NCBI GenBank assembly: GCA_028822885.1
Contig: JAPKCP010000100.1
Span: forward strand, 1-10,516
Source: Yoonia sp.
Lineage (GTDB): Bacteria; Pseudomonadota; Alphaproteobacteria; Rhodobacterales; Rhodobacteraceae
Length of the DNA: 10,516 nucleotides
Direction of reading: 5' to 3'
Shown here piece by piece: positions 1 to 6,949 of the stretch (position 1 is its first letter; the number at the start of each line of letters is the position of its first letter). Below the pieces are notes generated by a model that ran no database searches, had not been told where the DNA came from, and saw only the letters and a program-made list of their open reading frames with translations. Made by a program: the position numbers and the translations under genes.

Positions 1-15
1 ATGCGATTACGGTAA
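1..15 (+). CDS. tolA: Probable last codons of tolA (partial)
   Basis: The first frame reads Met-Arg-Leu-Arg followed by TAA at 13-15, immediately upstream of tolB. In the tol-pal operon the gene before tolB is tolA, the inner-membrane protein that spans the periplasm and contacts Pal and TolB. A short basic C-terminal tail of this kind would fit an alphaproteobacterial TolA. Only four codons are visible, so the call rests almost entirely on gene order. The other two forward frames also reach stops soon (23-25 and 57-59), and I cannot exclude that the upstream gene ends in one of those. Confidence 0.4.
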   Translation: MRLR

Positions 16-78
16 GCGGCGATAAATTGCGCAGGGGGGCAGGAAACTTTTCCCCGTGACGCATGTAATAGTTAATAC

Positions 79-98
79 CAAGGTGCAGGTTCACCTTG
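79..98 (+). other. Perfect 7-bp hairpin in the tolA-tolB spacer
   Basis: CAAGGTG at 79-85 is exactly complementary to CACCTTG at 92-98, leaving a six-base loop. No T-run follows, so it is not a typical intrinsic terminator. It ends just upstream of the purine-rich ribosome-binding region of tolB (about 105-114), where it could affect mRNA stability or translation. That role is inferred. Confidence 0.5.
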
Positions 99-116
99 CG
101 AAAATGAGGCGAGAGC

Positions 117-1442
117 ATGAAACGACTTTTGACCCTTCTATTGGCTGCGACATTGGCTGGCCCAATCGCTGCCCCTGTCATAGCCCAAGACGGCCCGTTG
201 CGATTGACGATCACCGATGGTGTGATTGAACCGCTGCCGTTTGCTGTGCCGTCCTTTGAAGCTGAAAACCCAGAGGCCGCCCAAGTTGCTGCTGATATCT
301 CGCGCCTTGTCGCTGGTGACTTGACTGGAACGGGGTTGTTCCGCGAAATTCCATCCACAGCGTTTATATCTGGGGCGACTTCATTTATGCAGCCAGTGGC
401 TTATGCTGACTGGCGCGCGATCAATGCCCAAGCGTTGATCAAAGGCGCCGTGACGGTCAGTGGTCAGAATATTACGGTGAAATTCCGGTTGTATGATGTG
501 TTCTCTGGGACAGAGCTTGGCGGTGGACTTCAGTTTGCCGGAACCCTGTCGGGATGGCGTCGCATGGCCCACAAGGTATCTGATGCCGCTTATTCGCGGA
601 TCACGGGTGAGGGTGGTTATTTTGATAGCCGCGTTGTTTTTGTGGCCGAGGCTGGTCCAAAGGATAATCGTGCCAAACGCCTTGCGATTATGGATTATGA
701 CGGTGCGAACGTCCAGTTTTTGACCGATAGCAGTGCGCTTGTGCTGGCACCGCGCTTTAGTCCATCAGGCGACCGAGTCCTGTATACGTCCTATGAATCA
801 GGCTTTCCACGCATCAATGTGCTGGATGTTGCGAGCGTTGGCCGTCGTCAGTTGGAAACGGCTGAAGGGGAAATGGCGTTCTCACCCCGATTTTCGCGTG
901 ATGGTGGGCAGGTGATTTATAGTCTCGCAAATGGTGGCAATACTGATCTCTACCGCACGGATTTGGGAAGCGGGACGCATACGCGCCTGACCTCTGCTCC
1001 GTCGATTGAGACGGCCCCGTCGTTCAGCCCTGATGGATCGCAGATTGTATTTGAGAGCGACCGATCCGGTGCACCGCAGATGTATATTATGTCGGCGAAC
1101 GGTGGTGATGCGCAGCGGATTTCATTTGGTGAAGGCCGATATGGAACACCCGTTTGGTCCCCGCGTGGTGATTTAATTGCGTTTACAAAGCAGAATGCCG
1201 GCCGGTTTCATATTGGTGTGATGCGCACTGATGGCAGTGAAGAACGGCTTTTGACTGCGTCCCCGCTAGACGAAGGCCCCACATGGTCCCCGAACGGGCG
1301 TGTTATTATGTTCTTCCGCGAGACGCTGGGTGCGAACGGTACATCGTCGTTGTATTCTGTTGATGTGTCGGGCCGGAATTTACAGGCCGTAGCCGTTCAA
1401 GGGGGCGCATCCGACCCGACTTGGGGTCCGTTGCAGCCATAA
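117..1442 (+). CDS. tolB: Tol-Pal system protein TolB
   Basis: TolB is a periplasmic protein that binds Pal and TolA and takes part in outer-membrane constriction during division. The 441-residue product matches the usual family length (about 430-450). Residues 1-23 form a Sec signal peptide (basic start, Leu/Ala core) with likely cleavage after the Ala of Val-Ile-Ala, before Gln-Asp-Gly. A mixed alpha/beta N-terminal domain follows to about residue 165. Then comes a six-bladed propeller whose blades repeat the pattern (A/S/T)P-x-(F/W)-S-x-(D/S/N)-G, seen as APRFSPSGD, SPRFSRDGG, APSFSPDGS, TPVWSPRGD and GPTWSPNGR. The ATG is preceded by a GAGGCGAG-like ribosome site. Pal and cpoB follow on the same strand, which confirms the operon. 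Identification is secure; nothing looks truncated or unusual. Confidence 0.97.
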   Translation: MKRLLTLLLAATLAGPIAAPVIAQDGPLRLTITDGVIEPLPFAVPSFEAENPEAAQVAADISRLVAGDLTGTGLFREIPSTAFISGATSFMQPVAYADWRAINAQALIKGAVTVSGQNITVKFRLYDVFSGTELGGGLQFAGTLSGWRRMAHKVSDAAYSRITGEGGYFDSRVVFVAEAGPKDNRAKRLAIMDYDGANVQFLTDSSALVLAPRFSPSGDRVLYTSYESGFPRINVLDVASVGRRQLETAEGEMAFSPRFSRDGGQVIYSLANGGNTDLYRTDLGSGTHTRLTSAPSIETAPSFSPDGSQIVFESDRSGAPQMYIMSANGGDAQRISFGEGRYGTPVWSPRGDLIAFTKQNAGRFHIGVMRTDGSEERLLTASPLDEGPTWSPNGRVIMFFRETLGANGTSSLYSVDVSGRNLQAVAVQGGASDPTWGPLQP

Positions 1443-1454
1443 AACAAAGTGTGA

Positions 1455-1483
1455 TTCACAGTTTGGAAAACACGTGCTAAGAT
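1455..1483 (+). promoter_or_regulatory. Candidate sigma-70-type promoter for pal-cpoB-tilS
   Basis: TTCACA at 1455-1460 (one mismatch to TTGACA) lies 17 bases before TAAGAT at 1478-1483 (two mismatches to TATAAT). This predicts a start near 1490 and a roughly 30-base leader for pal. An internal promoter would let Pal be made in excess of TolB. An imperfect palindrome overlaps the -10 box (ACGTG 1472-1476 with CACGT 1484-1488). Recognised by eye only. Confidence 0.4.
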
Positions 1484-1519
1484 CACGTTAATTAGACGAA
1501 GAATAATAGGAACGGGCAC

Positions 1520-2041
1520 ATGGTATTTATGAATAAAGTTGCACTTGTGGGGCTGATGCTGACCACAGCTGCATGTACAAACCCTGACCGCTTTGGCGAT
1601 AGCAATGCCGGTGCAGGTGCAAATGGTGGTGCTGTTGGGGCCCCGCTTGAGCCAACAGGGGCGAATAATCCAAATAGCCCAGTGTTCTTTAGTCAAACAA
1701 TTGGTGATCGCGTTTTGTTTGTTGTTGATAGTTCAACCCTATCTGCTGCTGGTCAACAGACGTTAAGTGGACAGGCGAACTGGTTAAAAACAAACTCTGA
1801 TTATCAGGCCATCATTGAAGGCCATGCGGATGAACAGGGCACGCGCGAATACAACCTTGCCCTTGGAAATCGCCGTGCGAATGCTGTGCGCGAATACCTT
1901 GTGTCCCAAGGCGTTGATTCTAGCCGTCTGCGCGTAATTTCTTACGGTAAAGAACGTCCAATTGAGGTCTGCGCCTCGCCTACTTGCTATGCTCAGAACC
2001 GCCGCGCGGTGACGGTTATTGCCGCTGGTGGTTTGAGCTAA
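1520..2041 (+). CDS. pal: Peptidoglycan-associated lipoprotein Pal
   Basis: Pal anchors the outer membrane to peptidoglycan and is the partner of TolB and TolA. The 173-residue precursor has a short lipoprotein signal ending in Thr-Thr-Ala-Ala-Cys, so Cys19 is the lipidation site. The next residue is Thr, not Asp, consistent with outer-membrane sorting. A Gly/Ala/Asn-rich linker leads to an OmpA-like domain (about 65-170) carrying IEGHADEQGTREYN, ALGNRRANAVREYL, SYGKERP and NRRAV, the family's peptidoglycan-binding signature. Start 1520 is preferred over the in-frame ATG at 1529 because AGGA at 1508-1511 is 8 bases from it. Cys151 and Cys156 sit six apart just before the last motif and could form a disulfide; E. 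coli Pal has no such pair as far as I recall. Stop to cpoB start is 10 bases. Confidence 0.97.
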   Translation: MVFMNKVALVGLMLTTAACTNPDRFGDSNAGAGANGGAVGAPLEPTGANNPNSPVFFSQTIGDRVLFVVDSSTLSAAGQQTLSGQANWLKTNSDYQAIIEGHADEQGTREYNLALGNRRANAVREYLVSQGVDSSRLRVISYGKERPIEVCASPTCYAQNRRAVTVIAAGGLS

Positions 2042-2051
2042 GGATAATAAG

Positions 2052-2864
2052 ATGCTGCGATTTCTGACACTTGCTTTGGTTCTGGTGATGACGCCTGCCT
2101 TTGCACAGGATACGACGCTTGCGGATATCCGACAGAAATTGTCGGCGCTTTATAGCGATATTAATGGGTTAAAGAGCGAACTATCTGCCAGTGGCGCTTT
2201 AACGACAGGCATCGTTGGGAACACGCCTCTTGATCGCTTGAACGCGATTGAGGTTGAGTTACAGCGTTTAACATCTGAAACTGAAGAGCTTGAATTTCGG
2301 GTGAACCGGATCACAGTGGATGGGACCAACCGTATCGGTGATCTGGAGTTTCGTTTGTGTGAACTCGAAGACGGTTGCGATATTGGGCAGTTAGGCGACA
2401 CGCCGTCACTTGGTGGTGTCGACAATGGAGCGAACGTCCCCGCTGCAACGCCTGCTCCTGTGACGGGTGGTCCGGCGTTGGCTGTGGGTGAGCAGGCTGA
2501 CTTTTCGCGGGCGCAGGAGGCGCTCGCAACCGGTGACTTTCGCAGCGCCGCTGACCTCCTTGCGACCTTCGGCGCGACCTATCCGGGCAGCCCAATAAGC
2601 CAAGAAGCCCAGCTTTTGCGCGGTAAGGCTTTGGATGGACTTGGTGACACGGCGGCGGCGGCGCGTGCCTTTCTTGAGGCGTTTTCGGGCAATCCGCAGG
2701 GACGGTTTGCACCAGAAGCGCTTGTTAAGTTGGGTGTGGCGTTGGGTGCGGTTGGCCAAACGCAAGATGGTTGTATCACTCTAGCAGAGGTCGCTGTGCG
2801 GTTTCCGGGTGACCCTAGCGTGCTGGACTCCCAATCCGCGATGCGCGAGCTGGGCTGCCAGTGA
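2052..2864 (+). CDS. cpoB: Cell division coordinator CpoB (YbgF-type)
   Basis: CpoB is a periplasmic TPR protein that links Tol-Pal function to peptidoglycan synthesis at the septum, binding TolA. The 270-residue product has a signal peptide with probable cleavage after Ala18 (Ala-Phe-Ala before Gln-Asp). A charged, heptad-like stretch at about 20-105 should form the N-terminal trimerising coiled coil. A Pro/Ala/Gly-rich linker (about 112-147) joins it to TPR-like helices at about 148-255 (for example the LATGDFRSAADLLATF region, then AQLLRGKALDGLGD, then EALVKLGVALGAVG). Cys103/Cys109 end the coiled coil and Cys241/Cys269 lie in the TPR part, so disulfides are plausible in the periplasm. AAGGA at 2040-2044 serves as ribosome site. 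Its position after pal supports the call. The stop overlaps the tilS start. Confidence 0.93.
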   Translation: MLRFLTLALVLVMTPAFAQDTTLADIRQKLSALYSDINGLKSELSASGALTTGIVGNTPLDRLNAIEVELQRLTSETEELEFRVNRITVDGTNRIGDLEFRLCELEDGCDIGQLGDTPSLGGVDNGANVPAATPAPVTGGPALAVGEQADFSRAQEALATGDFRSAADLLATFGATYPGSPISQEAQLLRGKALDGLGDTAAAARAFLEAFSGNPQGRFAPEALVKLGVALGAVGQTQDGCITLAEVAVRFPGDPSVLDSQSAMRELGCQ

Positions 2865-4126
2865 CGCTGCACGCCCAATTTGCGGCGGCTTTAGTTTCTA
2901 AGCATAAAAAACGGGTTGGCGTTGCGGTGTCTGGTGGTAGTGACAGTATGGCGTTGCTGCATCTAGCTGTTCATTGGGCAAGATCACTTGGCATTCAGGT
3001 GTTCGCAGCGACCGTAGACCATGGTCTGCGACCTGAGGCGGCGGGTGAAGCGGCCCATGTCGCCAAAGTTGCCGCTGAATTGGGTGTCGCGCATGAGACG
3101 CTGAAATGGGACGGCTGGACCGGTGTTGGGAACTTGCAAGCTGCAGCACGAACCGCCCGATATCACCTTTTGTCGAACTGGTCTGCGCGACATGATCTTG
3201 ATTATATTTTACTCGGCCACACGATGGATGATCAAGCCGAAACAATTCTCATGAGCCTCGCGCGCGGGTCTGGTGTGGATGGTTTGTCTGGCATGGCCGA
3301 ATCCACGAAGCTTTCATTTTTCAGGCCACTTCTGGGGATGCGGCGGCAGGCATTGCGTGAATTCTTAGCCGAAGGCGGCATAGATTGGATCGATGACCCT
3401 TCCAACGATGATGATCAGTTTGACCGCGTGAAGGCCCGTCAAATGATGCCTCATTTGGCGAAGCTTGGCCTGACAATGGACCGATTGGTCGCCACCGCTG
3501 CCCATATGGAAAGGGCGCGGATCAGCTTGTCACAAGCCGCCACGGACTATGCCAAGACATATGTTATCAGCGAAGGCCCCGATTTGCTGATGCCGCTTCA
3601 CGCGCTGCAATTGGATTCTAGCGATACAGAAGGGCGCGTTTTGTCTGCCGCCATTGGATGGATCAGCGGTGCGCCTTATCGGCCACGTTACAAGGCCCTG
3701 TGTGATGCGGCGAGCGCGGTTCTGGCAGGGCAAACACGGACCCTGCATGGGGTTAAGCTGGTGCCAGAAGGCGATTATGTGCGGTTGTTTCGCGAATTTT
3801 CCGCCTGTGAGGGGCCAGTTTTCGATATAGGTAGTGATCAAGAGGTTGTTTGGGATACGCGCTGGCGGGTTTCTTATGAAAATCCGGTGCTGCCATTGGA
3901 CGAAACCAGCTTTGATTGGCCTACGAACCTTACAATAAGGGCGTTGGGTGATGCGGTATCTGAGGTGAAAACGTGGCGCCAATCTGGGCTTTTGCGAGCA
4001 TCACTCATTGCGACACCAGCCATCTTTGATGGTGAAAGGCTAATCTCAGCCCCGATAGCAGGGTTTTCTAACGGTTTTTCTGCGCAATATGTCGCGGATT
4101 TTCATAGATCGTTGCACACGCATTGA
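2861..4126 (+). CDS. tilS: tRNA(Ile)-lysidine synthetase TilS
   Basis: TilS is a cytoplasmic ATP-pyrophosphatase that joins lysine to C34 of the CAU-anticodon tRNA-Ile, switching it to reading AUA and to isoleucine charging; it is normally essential. The PP-loop SGGSDS is at residues 24-29. DHGLRPEA follows at 53-60, the GHTMDDQAET motif at 119-128, GLSGM at 141-145, FFRPLLGMRR at 153-162, and DDPSN with a downstream FDRVKAR at about 178-193. The C-terminal half is less conserved, as usual. Length 421 is within the family range. The GTG start lies in a GTGA overlap with the cpoB stop (2861-2864) and has only a weak Shine-Dalgarno, which points to translational coupling. The first residue is Met despite the GTG codon. 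The cpoB-tilS-ftsH order is common in alphaproteobacteria. Confidence 0.95.
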   Translation: MTLHAQFAAALVSKHKKRVGVAVSGGSDSMALLHLAVHWARSLGIQVFAATVDHGLRPEAAGEAAHVAKVAAELGVAHETLKWDGWTGVGNLQAAARTARYHLLSNWSARHDLDYILLGHTMDDQAETILMSLARGSGVDGLSGMAESTKLSFFRPLLGMRRQALREFLAEGGIDWIDDPSNDDDQFDRVKARQMMPHLAKLGLTMDRLVATAAHMERARISLSQAATDYAKTYVISEGPDLLMPLHALQLDSSDTEGRVLSAAIGWISGAPYRPRYKALCDAASAVLAGQTRTLHGVKLVPEGDYVRLFREFSACEGPVFDIGSDQEVVWDTRWRVSYENPVLPLDETSFDWPTNLTIRALGDAVSEVKTWRQSGLLRASLIATPAIFDGERLISAPIAGFSNGFSAQYVADFHRSLHTH

Positions 4127-4150
4127 ACATTGCGCGTGAACCTCTATTTT
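4123..4150 (+). promoter_or_regulatory. Weak candidate promoter for ftsH
   Basis: TTGAAC at 4123-4128, overlapping the tilS stop, is 16 bases before TATTTT at 4145-4150; each box matches the sigma-70 consensus at four of six positions. The TTGAAC / TCTATTT pair also loosely resembles alphaproteobacterial heat-shock (sigma-32) promoters, which would suit ftsH. If used, the start near 4157 puts the following hairpin in the ftsH leader. Low confidence. Confidence 0.22.
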
Positions 4151-4164
4151 ACACTTAACGTTTA

Positions 4165-4191
4165 GGCCCGACTCTGTCGGAGCCTGTTTTT
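4165..4191 (+). terminator. Terminator-like hairpin between tilS and ftsH
   Basis: GGC-CCGAC at 4165-4172 pairs with GTCGG-(A)-GCC at 4176-4184, giving eight base pairs with one bulged A and a TCT loop. Two bases later come five T residues (4187-4191). This is the shape of an intrinsic terminator closing the tol-pal-tilS transcript. It is only 22 bases before the ftsH start, so it may instead act as an attenuator in the ftsH leader. Confidence 0.6.
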
Positions 4192-4200
4192 CCGATTTGT

Positions 4201-4206
4201 AAGGAG
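4201..4206 (+). promoter_or_regulatory. Strong ribosome-binding site that sets the ftsH TTG start
   Basis: AAGGAG lies seven bases before TTG at 4214. No ATG or GTG in the same frame is better placed, and the reading from TTG gives the usual short cytoplasmic tail before the first FtsH membrane segment. Confidence 0.8.
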
Positions 4207-4213
4207 TGTCGCC

Positions 4214-6139
4214 TTGGGCAACGCACGCAATCTCGTCTTCTGGGTCGTTCTTTTCCTACTGGTAATGGCTTTGTTTAGCCTGTTTTCGGGTGGTCAAGGC
4301 GCAAGCATGTCGAATGAGAAAAGCTATTCAGAATTTGTGACGTCTGTCGAAGGAGGCGGGGTGGCACAGGTTACGCTTGATGGTGAACAGATTCGCTATC
4401 GCGGCACCAACGGCCAAAGCTATGTGGCTATTCTGCCGCGCGATGCCGAAGTCACTAATCTACTGATCCAGAATAGCGTCCCTGTAGCGGCGAGCGCACA
4501 AGAGCAATCTGGTTTGCAGTCGTTTTTGATTGGCTTGCTACCATTTGCGCTACTGATCGGTGTCTGGGTTTTCTTTATGAATCGCATGCAAGGTGGTGGA
4601 AAAGGTGGAGCGATGGGCTTTGGCAAATCCAAGGCGAAGCTGCTAACTGAAAAGCACGGTCGGGTTACGTTTGACGACGTCGCGGGTATTGACGAAGCGA
4701 AAGAAGAGCTGGAAGAAATTGTTGAATTTTTGCGTAACCCGCAAAAATTCTCGCGGCTTGGTGGGAAAATTCCAAAAGGGGCGTTGCTAGTAGGTCCTCC
4801 GGGGACCGGTAAAACGCTGCTAGCCCGTGCGATTGCAGGTGAGGCTGGTGTGCCGTTCTTTACAATTTCCGGGTCGGACTTTGTTGAAATGTTCGTTGGT
4901 GTTGGTGCCTCTCGCGTCCGCGATATGTTTGAGCAGGGTAAAAAGAATGCTCCGTGTATCATCTTTATTGATGAGATTGATGCGGTTGGCCGCTCTCGCG
5001 GTGTGGGCATGGGCGGCGGTAATGATGAGCGCGAGCAAACTTTGAACCAGTTGCTGGTTGAAATGGACGGCTTTGAGGCGAATGAAGGCGTGATTATTAT
5101 TGCAGCGACCAACCGTAAAGACGTGCTTGATCCTGCGTTGCTGCGGCCTGGTCGTTTTGACCGTCAGGTCACTGTTGGTAATCCCGACATCAAAGGTCGT
5201 GAAAAAATTCTTGGCGTGCACGCCCGTAAAACCCCGTTAGGTCCTGACGTCGATTTGCGAATTATTGCACGTGGTTCACCGGGCTTTTCGGGTGCGGACC
5301 TTGCTAACTTAGTGAATGAGGCAGCACTGACCGCAGCCCGCGTGGGTCGCCGTTTTGTGACGATGTTTGACTTTGAACAGGCGAAAGATAAAATCATGAT
5401 GGGCGCAGAGCGCCGCAGTATGGTTCTGACGCAAGACCAAAGAGAAAAGACTGCTTATCACGAGGCTGGCCACGCGATCGTGGGCATTAGTCTTGAAAAA
5501 TGTGACCCGGTTTACAAGGCGACGATTATCCCGCGCGGGAGCGCACTTGGTATGGTGATGAGCCTTCCAGAAATGGATAAACTGCAAATGTTCAAGGATG
5601 AGGCAGAGCAGCGCATCGCCATGACTATGGCAGGCAAAGCCGCTGAAATCTTTAAGTATGGTGCTGATAGCGTGTCATCTGGACCCGTTGGTGACATCAT
5701 GCAGGCGTCGCAGTTGGCGCGGTCAATGGTGATGCGTTATGGTATGTCCGACAAGGTCGGTAATATTGACTACCAAGAGGCGGCGAATGGGTATCAAGCC
5801 AATGGTGGCGCTGGCGGGTTCTCAATTTCTGCTGCGACCAAAGAATTAATCGAAAGTGAAGTGAAGCGTATTATCGATGAGGGCTATGAGCTTGCCCATA
5901 AGATAGTCGTCGAGAAAAAGGTAGAGTTTGAGCGCTTGGCGCAAGGTCTATTGGAATATGAAACGCTGACTGGTGCTGAGATCGAGCGTGTGATCCGAGG
6001 CGACCCGCCGCAGATGAACAAAGATGAAGAAGACAAAGAGGATAGCGGTGGTTCATCGAGCGTCACGGCCATTCCAAAGACGAAGCCGAAAAAGCCGAAG
6101 TCGAATGACGGTGGCATGGAGCCTGAACCGTCTGTCTAA
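4214..6139 (+). CDS. ftsH: ATP-dependent zinc metalloprotease FtsH
   Basis: FtsH is a hexameric inner-membrane AAA+ protease that degrades misfolded membrane proteins and selected regulators. The 641-residue product is a normal length. Membrane segments lie at about 7-25 and 104-122, flanking a periplasmic domain. The AAA module shows Walker A GPPGTGKT (194-201), Walker B IIFIDEID (249-256), the pore motif MFVGVGASRVRDMF (226-239) and the second region of homology DPALLRPGRFDR (306-317) with arginine fingers R311 and R314. The zinc site HEAGH is at 416-420, with the likely third ligand Asp494 in GPVGDI. The tail from about 600 is acidic, then Lys/Pro-rich, and probably disordered. It starts with TTG behind a strong AAGGAG. 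A strong terminator follows, so ftsH appears to be transcribed alone or as the last gene. Confidence 0.97.
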   Translation: MGNARNLVFWVVLFLLVMALFSLFSGGQGASMSNEKSYSEFVTSVEGGGVAQVTLDGEQIRYRGTNGQSYVAILPRDAEVTNLLIQNSVPVAASAQEQSGLQSFLIGLLPFALLIGVWVFFMNRMQGGGKGGAMGFGKSKAKLLTEKHGRVTFDDVAGIDEAKEELEEIVEFLRNPQKFSRLGGKIPKGALLVGPPGTGKTLLARAIAGEAGVPFFTISGSDFVEMFVGVGASRVRDMFEQGKKNAPCIIFIDEIDAVGRSRGVGMGGGNDEREQTLNQLLVEMDGFEANEGVIIIAATNRKDVLDPALLRPGRFDRQVTVGNPDIKGREKILGVHARKTPLGPDVDLRIIARGSPGFSGADLANLVNEAALTAARVGRRFVTMFDFEQAKDKIMMGAERRSMVLTQDQREKTAYHEAGHAIVGISLEKCDPVYKATIIPRGSALGMVMSLPEMDKLQMFKDEAEQRIAMTMAGKAAEIFKYGADSVSSGPVGDIMQASQLARSMVMRYGMSDKVGNIDYQEAANGYQANGGAGGFSISAATKELIESEVKRIIDEGYELAHKIVVEKKVEFERLAQGLLEYETLTGAEIERVIRGDPPQMNKDEEDKEDSGGSSSVTAIPKTKPKKPKSNDGGMEPEPSV

Positions 6140-6147
6140 GAGAATAC

Positions 6148-6176
6148 AAAAACCCTGCCAAATTGGTGGGGTTTTT
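6148..6176 (+). terminator. Intrinsic terminator of ftsH
   Basis: AAAAACCCTGCC at 6148-6159 pairs with GGTGGGGTTTTT at 6165-6176 over twelve positions (two G-T wobbles), with an AAATT loop. The right arm ends in five T residues, followed by ACTTTT. The A-run on the left arm means it could work in both directions. It begins nine bases after the ftsH stop and separates ftsH from the MOSC gene. Confidence 0.9.
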
Positions 6177-6187
6177 ACTTTTCAGAG

Positions 6188-6220
6188 GTTGTCATTTGGC
6201 GACGTGCCGGGCTTGATAAC
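6188..6220 (+). promoter_or_regulatory. Inverted repeat and weak promoter before the MOSC gene
   Basis: Because a strong terminator lies just upstream, the MOSC gene needs its own promoter in this short spacer. TTGTCA (6189-6194; five of six) is 17 bases before CTTGAT (6212-6217; three of six). The same bases lie in an inverted repeat, GTTGTCA at 6188-6194 against TGATAAC at 6214-6220 (six of seven), with GGC/GCC inside (6198-6200, 6206-6208). The repeat could be an operator or an RNA hairpin. The -10 match is poor, so the promoter call is tentative. Confidence 0.25.
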
Positions 6221-6238
6221 TCTAAAAGGAGAGCGTTC

Positions 6239-6841
6239 ATGCCTGCACTGACCCCAACATCTTTTTCGGGGAAAATTACGTGGCTGGGACGGGTGCCGGA
6301 CCGGTCCACTCCGGAGATCACGACATTTCCCTTGGACAGCATGCCGCTCACTTTTGCGGGGGCTGAGGGTGAAGTTCATGCAGGGTTAACGCGACCATCG
6401 TGCGCGCGGGTCACGTCACAGTACCCGAGCGGGACACTGATCAAGAACACGCGCCAAATCAGTATCGTCAGTACACAAGAGTTGGCCAAGATCGCAGCGA
6501 CACTTGGGCTTGATGCTATTGATCCTGCTTGGCTTGGTGCGTCACTTGTTATCGACGGTATCCTAGATTTTTCGCATATACCGCCGTCGTCACGGCTGCA
6601 ATCGCAGGATGGTGTGACCTTAACAGTTGATATGCAAAACCGACCATGCATTTTTCCTGCGAAAACAATTGAACAGGACAAACCTGGTCACGGGAAAGCA
6701 TTTAAAAGTGCAGCCAAGGGTCTGCGTGGCATAACCGCATGGGTAGAGCGCGAGGGGGTCTTGCGCCTTGGCGATACGCTGACCTTACATGTTCCCGATC
6801 AGCGCGCTTGGATGCCACAACCCGACCTTTTTGAGACATGA
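6239..6841 (+). CDS. MOSC domain-containing protein
   Basis: The 200-residue product resembles the MOSC family, the domain at the C-terminus of molybdenum-cofactor sulfurases that also occurs in stand-alone bacterial proteins such as YiiM and YcbX. Visible MOSC hallmarks are GEVHAGL at 44-50, ISIVSTQE at 74-81, WLGASLVIDGI with FSHIPPSSRL at about 98-120, and the conserved cysteine in NRPC (Cys137) that in the family is proposed to carry sulfur or contact the metal centre. It ends with a GVLRLGDTLTL motif. No signal peptide or membrane segment is apparent, so it is probably cytoplasmic. The ATG follows AAGGAG at 6226-6231. It stands alone between the ftsH terminator and the fhs leader. Its substrate cannot be inferred from the sequence. 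A link to molybdenum-dependent formate oxidation next to fhs would be speculation. Confidence 0.82.
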   Translation: MPALTPTSFSGKITWLGRVPDRSTPEITTFPLDSMPLTFAGAEGEVHAGLTRPSCARVTSQYPSGTLIKNTRQISIVSTQELAKIAATLGLDAIDPAWLGASLVIDGILDFSHIPPSSRLQSQDGVTLTVDMQNRPCIFPAKTIEQDKPGHGKAFKSAAKGLRGITAWVEREGVLRLGDTLTLHVPDQRAWMPQPDLFET

Positions 6842-6895
6842 GGTTTCCCATCCGAAACGATCCCGCCGAATGTCGACGATTCTGAGGGGCATTAT

Positions 6896-6921
6896 GTCGC
6901 AATCACGGTGCGTATTGCGAC
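6896..6921 (+). other. Strong bulged hairpin / inverted repeat in the fhs leader
   Basis: GTCGCAAT at 6896-6903 is exactly complementary to ATTGCGAC at 6914-6921. Inside, ACG (6905-6907) pairs with CGT (6911-6913) around a GTG loop, leaving C6904 as a single bulge, so RNA would form an eleven-pair stem. No T-run follows. It may be an RNA control element, or a DNA operator just upstream of the candidate fhs promoter. It matches no riboswitch I can name with confidence. Confidence 0.6.
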
Positions 6922-6949
6922 TGGCCAGCGATAGAAGCGGGGGAATAAT
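6921..6949 (+). promoter_or_regulatory. Weak candidate promoter for fhs
   Basis: AATAAT at 6944-6949 matches the -10 consensus at five of six positions. The best -35 options are poor: CTGGCC at 6921-6926 with 17-base spacing, or TGGCCA at 6922-6927 with 16. If real, the transcript starts near 6956 and the perfect inverted repeat just upstream would sit in a regulator-binding position. Confidence 0.22.

Noticed and set aside
33..55. G-run and C-run (GGGGGG ... CCCC) near the window start as a possible terminator stem.
   Set aside because: The stem is short with a long loop and no T-run after it, and the region lies inside an operon.
64..69. TGTAAT upstream of tolB as a possible -10 box.
   Set aside because: No acceptable -35 at 15-19 bases upstream, and tolB is expected to be read from the tolQRA promoter.
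1397..1696. Antisense Cys-rich 99-codon frame across the tolB-pal spacer.
   Set aside because: The Cys/Thr richness comes from complementing Gly/Ala-rich codons of the Pal linker. There is no ribosome site or family match.
2311..2878. Several overlapping antisense frames within cpoB.
   Set aside because: Arg/Pro/Ser-rich shadows produced by the Ala/Gly-rich coding strand.
4420..5112. Long antisense open frame inside ftsH (230 codons).
   Set aside because: Low-complexity Ser/Pro-rich translation, no family features, wholly inside a well-supported gene. It is a shadow of ftsH codon use.
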